Below are positions 1 through 5,541 of a stretch of DNA of 8,622 nucleotides, one piece after another; the stretch's first letter is position 1; the number at the start of each line of letters is the position of its first letter. The stretch is from Phenylobacterium sp. Lineage in GTDB: Bacteria; Pseudomonadota; Alphaproteobacteria; Caulobacterales; Caulobacteraceae. The stretch is from contig JANXXA010000034.1 of NCBI GenBank assembly GCA_025350885.1, positions 1 through 8,622 on the forward strand. The letters run 5' to 3'. Below the pieces are notes generated by a model. The model saw nothing but the letters and a program-made list of their open reading frames with translations. It was not told where the DNA came from and did no database searches. A program made the translations under genes and the position numbers.

Positions 1-67
1 TCAGCGTCGCCAGCATCAGGCCGCCGGTGATCGGGATGCGGTTCTCAATGTCTTTTGCCGACGCCAT
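1..67 (-). CDS. Probable DHA2-family MFS efflux transporter, N-terminus only (runs off the window)
   Basis: The minus strand reads MASAKDIENRIPITGGLMLA then TL before the window edge, 22 codons from an ATG. A short charged head followed by a hydrophobic GGLMLATL stretch is how many EmrB/QacA-type (DHA2, 14-helix) drug:proton antiporters begin, just before the 'LDTTIANVALP' part of helix 1. That assignment rests on memory of the family and very few residues; another membrane protein is possible. The ATG lies 9 bases after the stop of the preceding 127-residue gene, with only a weak AGG upstream, so it is probably translated from the same transcript as the P450 and phosphotransferase genes. If it is an exporter, it would place an efflux step at the end of that operon, acting in the inner membrane. 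Confidence 0.55.
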   Translation of the reverse strand, partial: MASAKDIENRIPITGGLMLATL

Positions 68-76
68 GCGGGAGAC

Positions 77-460
77 CTAAACCAGAGAGACGGAAAGCTT
101 GCGGCGTTCCGTCGAGACGCGCAATTCGGCCCAGATGGCGGTCTGGCGAGCGACGTCGCCGGCAGTCTCGGCCGCGGTCTGGGCCGCGATCAAAAGGCCG
201 CGCAGCCGGGCGTTCTCGGCGCGCAGGACCGACAGCCGCAGGTCGGCTTCGCAAGCCGCGTCGTCGAGCAGCCGGGCCAGCGCCCGATTCTCCTGGACCA
301 GGGTCTGCGCCGCCCCGTCCCAGACCTCGGCGGCCATCGCCAACAGCGCGGAGGACAGGCCAAGCGCGCTGGCGCGTTCGGCGTCCGCTACGCCGGGCCC
401 GGCGTAGCGGATCAGCAATTGGGCAAGCTCGCCAAGGACAGAGGGGACGTCGGGGATCAC
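77..460 (-). CDS. Unrecognised 127-residue helical, coiled-coil-prone protein (GTG start)
   Basis: I do not recognise this protein. It begins at a GTG two bases after the stop of the phosphotransferase gene. An AAGGTGA Shine-Dalgarno-like sequence (471-477) sits 10 bases upstream, inside the end of that gene. The first in-frame ATG would remove 41 residues, so GTG is preferred. The product is rich in Ala, Leu, Glu and Arg. Residues 54-100 carry Leu/Ala-spaced helical segments (LVQENRALARLL, LRAENARLRGLL) typical of a coiled coil. There is no signal peptide or membrane segment, so it should be cytoplasmic. The single Cys (70) and Trp pair (47, 110) do not form a known motif. Its tight coupling to the phosphotransferase suggests a shared function or complex, but that is inference. 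The tail (STERRKLSVSLV) ends 9 bases before the transporter start. Confidence 0.72.
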   Translation of the reverse strand: MIPDVPSVLGELAQLLIRYAGPGVADAERASALGLSSALLAMAAEVWDGAAQTLVQENRALARLLDDAACEADLRLSVLRAENARLRGLLIAAQTAAETAGDVARQTAIWAELRVSTERRKLSVSLV

Positions 461-462
461 AG

Positions 463-1482
463 CTAGCCCATCACCTTGAGGATCGCCCGGTCCTGGGCGT
501 TGGTCAGCCACCACGCCGGATAGATCATGATCGGCTCCCTGTTGCCGCCGTCGATGAAGGCCCTGGCCGAGCCCACCCAGATGCCCTGGCCCTTCACGCA
601 GTTGAAGAGCGTCCACCAGTGCAACGCGGCCGGATCGGCCACAAGGCCGCTGGCCTGCTCCCAGATTGCGATGGCCTGGTCGCGGGGGAGCAGTCCCCCC
701 TCCAGGCCACGGCCGAACTGCCAGATCGGATTGAAGCCCCAGCCGAGATCCTCCAGCGGGTCGCCGAGATGGGCCATTTCCCAATCCAGGACGGCATGGA
801 TCTCGCCCGCCTCGTCATAGAGGAAGTTGCCGGTGCGGTAGTCGCCGTGGACCACGCAGAGCTTGCGGGCGGGCGGCGGTGGGTTGGCGCGAAGCCAGCG
901 GATGGCGGCGCGCGCGATGGGTTGCGGCTCGGCTTCGCTGCGGTCGAAGATCGCTTCCCAGTGGTCCAGTTCGCGGCGCCAGCACGCATCGACCGCGGGC
1001 GCGGCCATCCATCGGTGCAGGCCCAGAGCCATGGGGTCAGCCCGGGCGATCTCCCCCAGGATGGTCCACTTGCGCTCGGCGACCCGTCGCAGGACAGCCT
1101 CATAGCCGCCAGCGAACAACACCTGCGGCGAGGCCTGAAAACCCTCGATCTCTTCAGCGATGAAAAACGGGTGGTCGAGGGCGGCGCCGGTTTCCTCCAG
1201 CCACAACATCTTTGGAACCGGCACGGCGGAGCCGGCGAAGGCGCGGTAGGCCTCGAACTCCACCCGACGCTCGGTATCGATCAGGCTGGCCGGCGGGTCG
1301 CGCCGCAGGATCAGCCGCCGGTCGTGAGTCCGGCCGCCCTGGGCATAGATAAGCCGGAAGCGATAGGTCTCGCGGCTGGCGCCGCCGGAGATGCGCTGGA
1401 GATTGGCGACAACGATCCCAGATGCGTCGGGCATGCGCGTGGCGATGTAAGCCGCGACCCGGGGCTCGAGGGGGTGGCTCAA
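463..1482 (-). CDS. Aminoglycoside-phosphotransferase-fold protein (phosphotransferase family), TTG start
   Basis: A 339-residue kinase-fold protein of the APH/choline-kinase superfamily, in the subgroup related to the kinase-like domain of ACAD10/11. Visible motifs are the ATP-lobe start GGASRETYRF (33-42), the conserved Glu in helix C around EFEAYR (75-80), the catalytic loop HGDYRTGN (212-219, Asp214 and Asn219), and the metal-binding Asp233 in VLDWEMAHLGDP. It is cytoplasmic. Relatives in alphaproteobacteria and actinobacteria sit beside acyl-CoA dehydrogenases, P450s or dehydrogenases. They are thought to phosphorylate hydroxylated small molecules or hydroxyacyl-CoAs rather than antibiotics; the substrate here is unknown. 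I chose the TTG 8 bases after the P450 stop because GAGG lies 6 bases upstream and the product length matches the family. An ATG at 1434 would remove 16 residues. Reading further upstream from 1650 adds a Pro/Arg-rich tail that merely shadows the P450 gene. Confidence 0.9.
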   Translation of the reverse strand: MSHPLEPRVAAYIATRMPDASGIVVANLQRISGGASRETYRFRLIYAQGGRTHDRRLILRRDPPASLIDTERRVEFEAYRAFAGSAVPVPKMLWLEETGAALDHPFFIAEEIEGFQASPQVLFAGGYEAVLRRVAERKWTILGEIARADPMALGLHRWMAAPAVDACWRRELDHWEAIFDRSEAEPQPIARAAIRWLRANPPPPARKLCVVHGDYRTGNFLYDEAGEIHAVLDWEMAHLGDPLEDLGWGFNPIWQFGRGLEGGLLPRDQAIAIWEQASGLVADPAALHWWTLFNCVKGQGIWVGSARAFIDGGNREPIMIYPAWWLTNAQDRAILKVMG

Positions 1483-1488
1483 CGGCGG

Positions 1489-1494
1489 CCTCAG
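1489..1494 (-). promoter_or_regulatory. Shine-Dalgarno site for the TTG-started phosphotransferase gene
   Basis: CTGAGG on the minus strand overlaps the P450 stop codon TGA and is followed by six bases and then TTG. The site supports translational coupling between the P450 and the phosphotransferase, and decides the choice of TTG over the ATG 48 bases downstream. Confidence 0.5.
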
Positions 1495-2792
1495 TCCATT
1501 TTGAAGCGGATCGGCAGGCGCTTGGGGCCGTTGACGAAGAGGGACTCGCTCATCGCCGGCACGCCGCCCAGGGTCAGGTCGCGCAGGCGTGGGATCAGCT
1601 CTTCCCAGAGGATGCGCATCTCCATCTTGGCCAAATGCTGGCCCAGGCACAGGTGGGCGCCATAGCCGAACGCCAGGTGCCGGTTGGGCTTGCGGTCAAC
1701 CCGGAAGGACTGCGGCGCCTCGAACACCGCCTCGTCGCGGTTGCCCGAAGCGTAGCAGAGCATCAGCCAGTCGCCCTTGCTGATGGTCCGACCGGCGAAC
1801 TCGGTGTCGGCGGCCGCGGTGCGCATGAAGGTCTTCACCGGGGTCGTCCAGCGAATGCTTTCGTCCACCAGCGAGGGGATCAGCGACAGGTCGGCCTTGA
1901 CCTTGGCGAACTCGGCGGGGTTCTCGGCCAGCGCCCACAGCGCGCCGGCGACCGAGGACGAGGTGGTGTCGTGCCCGGCGGTGGCGACGATGATGTAGTA
2001 GCTCATCGCCTCCAGGTCGGAGATCGGCTGGCCGTCGATCCGGCTGTTGGCGATCAGGCTGGCCAGATCGTCCGTGGGGTGGGCGCGGCGATCCTCGGAA
2101 ATCGCCCGGAAGTAGTTCGAAAAGTCGATAATCACGCTCATGTCGAACTTGCGGTCCTCGGGCGGCGTGCCGGCGTCGCGGGCCAGTTCCGGGTCGGCCG
2201 CCCCGAACAGTTCCTGGGTGAGCTTCAGCATCCTGGGCTCGTCGGTCTCAGGCACGCCCATGATGCTCATGATCACGTGCAGCGGGTAGTGCAGGGCCAC
2301 CTCGCGCACGAAATCGCACTCGCCCGCCCCATTGCTGTTGGTCAAGGCCGCCATCTTGTCGACCGACGCCTTGGCGATCACCCGGATCTGGTCCTCCAGG
2401 CGCTTGAGGTTCTGCGGCATGAACCACGCTTGGGTCAGCAGGCGGTACTTCAGGTGGTCTGGCGCATCCATGTGGATCAGGGTGCGCAGCAGGTGCGGGC
2501 TGCCGCCCATCATCTCGCGCACCTGCCGGTCGGCCTCCTGGCTGACGATGGTTGGCGAGCGGTCGCCGTTGTGGAACAGGTCGTTCTGGCGACTGATCTC
2601 CAGGATGTCGGCGTGCCGGGTCGCCACCCAGAACGGATCGACACCCTCGATGGTCGCCAGGCCGAAAGGCTCGTTGGCGCGCAGCCAGGCGTAGGCGTCG
2701 TGGATGCGCCCGTCGGCGTAGGCGCCCGGCTGGCCCAGCTGATCGGCCACATCCTTGGGGATGTGGTGGTCCGCCGCGGTCGTAACGCTCAT
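1491..2792 (-). CDS. Cytochrome P450, CYP108 (P450terp-like) family
   Basis: A soluble bacterial class I P450 of 433 residues, full length. Landmarks in order: substrate-region block HMDAPDHLKYR (107-117), I-helix oxygen-activation motif AGHDTT (272-277), K-helix ESIR (Glu311, Arg314), and heme loop FGYGAHLCLG (375-384) with Cys382 as the axial thiolate ligand. Several blocks match my recollection of P450terp (CYP108A1, alpha-terpineol hydroxylase), including ATAGHDTTSSS, PVKxFMRTAxADTE and GAHxCLGQHLAK, and the YPLHVxM and EPxMLKLTQ stretches. This makes CYP108 much more likely than CYP107 or CYP125. The reaction is NAD(P)H-driven monooxygenation of a hydrophobic substrate, possibly a terpenoid or aromatic hydrocarbon; the exact substrate cannot be told. 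The ATG is preceded by AGAGAGGA with a four-base spacer. It is the first gene of the minus-strand operon; no ferredoxin or reductase gene is visible. Confidence 0.95.
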   Translation of the reverse strand: MSVTTAADHHIPKDVADQLGQPGAYADGRIHDAYAWLRANEPFGLATIEGVDPFWVATRHADILEISRQNDLFHNGDRSPTIVSQEADRQVREMMGGSPHLLRTLIHMDAPDHLKYRLLTQAWFMPQNLKRLEDQIRVIAKASVDKMAALTNSNGAGECDFVREVALHYPLHVIMSIMGVPETDEPRMLKLTQELFGAADPELARDAGTPPEDRKFDMSVIIDFSNYFRAISEDRRAHPTDDLASLIANSRIDGQPISDLEAMSYYIIVATAGHDTTSSSVAGALWALAENPAEFAKVKADLSLIPSLVDESIRWTTPVKTFMRTAAADTEFAGRTISKGDWLMLCYASGNRDEAVFEAPQSFRVDRKPNRHLAFGYGAHLCLGQHLAKMEMRILWEELIPRLRDLTLGGVPAMSESLFVNGPKRLPIRFKMD

Positions 2793-2889
2793 CCGGTCCT
2801 CTCTTGTGTTCTGCTTGTCGCGCGCACTTGATACGCGCCGACGGCGGCTCGCAAGCGTGACCGCACGTCAAGGGAGCCAAGGGACCTCG
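2793..2889. promoter_or_regulatory. Divergent intergenic region between the P450 operon and the DUF7065-like gene
   Basis: These 97 bases must hold the control signals for both directions. On the minus strand there is a weak promoter-like pair, TTGCGA (2849-2854) and TATCAA (2828-2833), separated by 15 bases, and an isolated TTGACG (2866-2871). None is a convincing consensus match. A short perfect dyad CGCCG-A-CGGCG (2836-2846) lies between and could be a regulator half-site pair, though GC-rich sequence yields such dyads by chance. Good ribosome-binding sites end the region on both sides: AGAGAGGA for the P450 and AAGGGA, five bases before the plus-strand ATG. No regulator gene is adjacent. 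Confidence 0.4.
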
Positions 2890-3972
2890 ATGCTGACCAA
2901 GGGCGACGACTATCCGATCCACCAGACGCCGGAGCCGATCGCCTATTCCGGCTCGGACCGGAACTTCTACGACCGCTATTTCTTCAACGGCTATTCGCCG
3001 GACGGCGCGGAGTTCGTGGCGGTGGCCTTCGGGATCTATCCGGCGCTGAACGTCGCCGACGCCCATGTCTCGATCATCCGCGATGGGGTGCAGCGCTGCC
3101 TGCACGCCTCGCGCATCCTGGGCATGGAGCGGATGGACCTCGTGGTGGGGCCGGTGCGGATCGAGGTCGTAGAACCGCTGCGGACGCTGAAGGTGACGCT
3201 CGACCGCGCCGAGGGCCTGGCCATCGAGCTGACCTTCGAGGGCCGGTCCTTCCCGATCGAGGAACCCAGGTTCACGCGGCGCAACGGCCCCCGGATGTTC
3301 ATGGACTATACGCGGCTGACGCAGAACGTGCGCGTTACCGGCTGGACCGAGGTGGACGGCGACCGGCGCGAGACCGGCCCGGGCTGGACCGGCACGCGCG
3401 ACCGGTCCTGGGGCATCCGGCCGGTGGGCCTGCCCGACCCGCAACCCACCCCGGGGGCGGGGCTGGCCGGGTTCTTCTGGCAGTGGACGCCGCTCAATTT
3501 CGCCGACACATCCGTCTTCTTCCACGTCAACGCCGACACCGAGGGCAAGCCGTGGAACACGCGCGCGGTGATCCTGCCGGACGGGGCGGGCGCCGACGAG
3601 GGCTGGCATTCCGACGCGCCGCGCATGGAGGAGGTGACGCTGAAAGGGGGCACGCGACACGCGCTCGGCGGCACGCTGAAAATCCCGCTGGTCCAGGGCG
3701 AGGCCTCGGTGCGCATCGAGCCCCAGGGCGTCTTTCTGATGCGTGGCATCGGCTATGGCGGCGAGTGGCGGCACGGCGCCCTGAAGGGCGATCTGGCGGT
3801 GGCCCGCGAGGACATCGACCTGACCACGGTCGATATGGCCGCCCCGGAAAACTGGCACATCCAGGCCATCTCGACGGCGGTGATGACCCAGCCGAACGCG
3901 CCCGAGCAGCGCGGTGTCGGGGTCTTCGAGCAACTGATCGCGGGACCCTACCGGCCATATGGGTTGGGGTGA
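2890..3972 (+). CDS. Uncharacterised protein, DUF7065/AttH-like lipocalin-type fold suspected
   Basis: A 360-residue soluble protein without signal peptide. The ATG is chosen because AAGGGA lies five bases upstream; the reading frame stays open further back, but those codons overlap the divergent promoter region. The sequence is rich in beta-prone stretches and Trp/Gly. Its most telling motif is GTRDRSWGIRPVG (168-180), followed by FFWQWTPLNF (195-204) and a second-half GEWRHG (291-296). This pattern is what I associate with the DUF7064/DUF7065 proteins, distantly like AttH/CrtC hydratase lipocalin folds, found near steroid, terpene or fatty-acid catabolic genes. No enzymatic activity has been established for these as far as I know. 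The divergent P450 suggests a shared lipophilic substrate, but this is inference. The family assignment is from memory and uncertain; the coding call is firm. Confidence 0.88.
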   Translation: MLTKGDDYPIHQTPEPIAYSGSDRNFYDRYFFNGYSPDGAEFVAVAFGIYPALNVADAHVSIIRDGVQRCLHASRILGMERMDLVVGPVRIEVVEPLRTLKVTLDRAEGLAIELTFEGRSFPIEEPRFTRRNGPRMFMDYTRLTQNVRVTGWTEVDGDRRETGPGWTGTRDRSWGIRPVGLPDPQPTPGAGLAGFFWQWTPLNFADTSVFFHVNADTEGKPWNTRAVILPDGAGADEGWHSDAPRMEEVTLKGGTRHALGGTLKIPLVQGEASVRIEPQGVFLMRGIGYGGEWRHGALKGDLAVAREDIDLTTVDMAAPENWHIQAISTAVMTQPNAPEQRGVGVFEQLIAGPYRPYGLG

Positions 3973-4098
3973 CGCTTGGTTCCATTCCGGAGCAGGATTG
4001 GCCGAGACCCGATCTGCGTTGGCTGTAAGACGGCCGGATTGCGGTTGAACATGCAGAACCCTCCTCTAGGGTCAGAATTCAGTGGGAGGGGCGCAGAG
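3973..4098 (+). promoter_or_regulatory. Intergenic stretch with candidate promoter for the exported protein gene
   Basis: A possible sigma-70-type promoter is TTGAAC (4045-4050), a 16-base spacer, and TAGGGT (4067-4072), which would give a leader of about 20 bases before the ATG at 4099. The ribosome site GGGAGGGG follows at 4083-4090. A dyad ACCCT-CCTCT-AGGGT (4058-4072) overlaps the proposed -10 and could be an operator. At the upstream end an imperfect hairpin, CCATTCC (3982-3988) with GGATTGG (3995-4001), has one mismatch and no T tract, so it is a weak terminator candidate for the preceding gene. Confidence 0.35.
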
Positions 4099-5076
4099 AT
4101 GTTTGACGAAGGCCGGCTGAGCCGACGATGGTTTCTGCTCGCTGCGGTGACCGCTGCAACCGTGCCGGGGGCCGCTGAAGCCGGCGGCTATCGCGCGCCG
4201 CGCACGCGGTTCGGAACCCCCGACATCGAGGGCGTCTGGACCAACGCGTCCTTCACGAAGCTTGAGCGTCCTGCGCAGTTCAAGAGCCTGGTGATCTCAC
4301 CGGAGGAGGCGCGCAAGGCCGAGGCGATCTTCGCGCGCCTGGGCGCCTTCACCACGGAAAACCCCGATATCCTGGGTCAGAAGGATTCCGAGTTCTGGGA
4401 TGTCGGCGACGGTTTGGCGCGGGTGCGGGGGGAAATCCGCACCTCATTCATCGTCGATCCTCCGGACGGCAAGCTGCCATTCAACGAGGAGACGAAGACG
4501 CGTTTCCACTACGACGAGCCATCCTGGAAGCGGGGTCTCGACAATCCCGAAGACGGCACGGTCACCGCGCGCTGCGTCGCGTCGGAAGGCGGATATCCGC
4601 CACAACTGAACAGCCCCGACGGCAATTTCATGAGGATCGTACAGACTCCCGACCAAGTGGTTCTGATGATCGAGAAGTACCACGATGCTCACATCGTCCG
4701 CATGGGCGATCGGCGTCATGCCCCTTCCGCCGTGGTGTCCTGGATGGGTGATGCGGTCGGACGTTGGGAGGGCCAGACCCTGGTGATTGAAAACACGAAC
4801 TTCTGCGCGTCGGGCCTCTCGCGCTATGGACGCCTTAAGCTATCGCCCGCGGCTACGGTTGTGGAGAAGTTCACCCGCCTCAGCGTCGCGGACCTGTTGT
4901 ACGAATTCCAGGTCACGGATCCGACGCTCTACACGCAGACTTGGCGGGCCGAGATGCCCTTCCGACGGAGCCCCGGACCGATCTACGAGTACAGCTGCCA
5001 CGAGGGCAACTACTCGCTCCCAAACATGCTGGCAGCCGTGCGCCTCGAAGAGCGGGAGTCCACCGCCCCCCGCTGA
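4099..5076 (+). CDS. Exported protein of unknown function with twin-arginine-like signal peptide
   Basis: The 325-residue product starts MFDEGRLSRRWFLLAAVTAA and has a Tat-like motif SRRWFLL (8-14), a hydrophobic core and a likely cleavage site after AEA (residue 28), so it should reach the periplasm. The mature part opens with a GTPDIEGVWTNASFTKL segment. It later shows the HIVRMGDRRHAPSAVVSWMG, WEGQTLVIENTNF, TLYTQTWRAEMPFRR and YEYSCHEGNYSLPNML blocks. I recognise these as hallmarks of a large uncharacterised family, often present in many copies in sphingomonads, caulobacters and acidobacteria. No catalytic motif or cofactor site is evident. Conserved Cys (CHEGNY) and His residues could bind a ligand or metal, which is speculation. 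The ATG is selected because GGGAGGGG precedes it and the signal peptide begins there; reading from 3976 would bury the signal. It may have its own promoter. Confidence 0.88.
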   Translation: MFDEGRLSRRWFLLAAVTAATVPGAAEAGGYRAPRTRFGTPDIEGVWTNASFTKLERPAQFKSLVISPEEARKAEAIFARLGAFTTENPDILGQKDSEFWDVGDGLARVRGEIRTSFIVDPPDGKLPFNEETKTRFHYDEPSWKRGLDNPEDGTVTARCVASEGGYPPQLNSPDGNFMRIVQTPDQVVLMIEKYHDAHIVRMGDRRHAPSAVVSWMGDAVGRWEGQTLVIENTNFCASGLSRYGRLKLSPAATVVEKFTRLSVADLLYEFQVTDPTLYTQTWRAEMPFRRSPGPIYEYSCHEGNYSLPNMLAAVRLEERESTAPR

Positions 5077-5124
5077 TGTCGCGCCGATGGAATCTCAGCT
5101 GCGCCAACCCGTCTGTCGAAGGCC

Positions 5125-5541
5125 TCAAAAGAACTCTCGCAGGAACGCCGCCGCATCGTCCGAGATCCCGACGATCTTGTTCGTAGACTGACGATAGAGC
5201 TTGAAATTCAGCTCAGTGCCCGGCTGGCCGTCGGTCCAGTCGACGAGATGTCTGAGCTCGCGCCGCCCCAGCGGCCGCTTGGCCAGCCCGGTGCGCGAAA
5301 TGGTGACGCTGACGCGCGGGGTCTGCCGGGCGATGCCGGGCATCCTGGCGATGGTTTCGGCGGACAGGACGACGCCGCGGGCAATCAGGCCGCGCCCGCC
5401 CTCGATCTCGCTGGCGAACACGAACACCGTGTCGCCCTGGGCGACATGCCGGCCGCCATACATCGTCTTCTGCGCCGTGAACGAGAATGTGCTGGCCAGC
5501 GGATCGGCAACCTCGGCCTTGATCGCGAACGGCGCGGTCAG
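5125..5541 (-). CDS. Conserved protein of unknown function, probable CTG start overlapping the esterase stop
   Basis: A 138-residue cytoplasmic protein. The ATG at 5463 gives only 112 residues starting inside the conserved-looking stretch FSFTAQKTMYGG. The frame continues upstream through TAPFAIKAEVADPLAST. The only plausible initiator before the upstream in-frame stop is CTG at 5539-5541, which overlaps the esterase stop as CTGA (shared bases 5538-5541), the same arrangement as the common ATGA overlap. I recall homologues in alphaproteobacteria beginning close to (M)xAPFAIxAEVADPLA, which supports the longer form; this needs an alignment. Other notable stretches are GDTVFVFASEIEGGRGLIARGVV (residues 36-58) and NFKLYRQSTNKIVGISDDAA near the C-terminus. 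No domain is recognised. Translation probably depends on coupling to the esterase, as no good ribosome site is visible. Confidence 0.75.
   Translation of the reverse strand: MTAPFAIKAEVADPLASTFSFTAQKTMYGGRHVAQGDTVFVFASEIEGGRGLIARGVVLSAETIARMPGIARQTPRVSVTISRTGLAKRPLGRRELRHLVDWTDGQPGTELNFKLYRQSTNKIVGISDDAAAFLREFF

Noticed and set aside
463..1482. Reading the APH-fold gene as an antibiotic-resistance determinant
   Set aside because: The motifs fit the broad phosphotransferase family tied to catabolic genes, and the operon partners are a P450 and an exporter. Nothing specific points to aminoglycosides.
55..1665. Long plus-strand open frame of 536 codons opposite the phosphotransferase and small-protein genes
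   Set aside because: It is Arg/Pro/Gly-rich with no recognisable domain, and lies antisense to a gene with clear kinase motifs. Long antisense frames are expected at this GC content.
1422..2831. Plus-strand open frame of 469 codons across the P450 gene
   Set aside because: It is exactly antisense to a complete P450 with all motifs, and its composition (Val, Gly, His, Gln, Arg repeats) is typical of a GC-rich shadow.
2248..3933. Minus-strand open frame of 561 codons across the divergent region
   Set aside because: It crosses the P450 start in another frame and lies antisense to the DUF7065-like gene. It has no family signature, while both true genes have good ribosome sites.
5077..5124. Possible bidirectional terminator between the convergent genes
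   Set aside because: The 48-base gap shows no stem with adequate pairing and no T or A tract of useful length.
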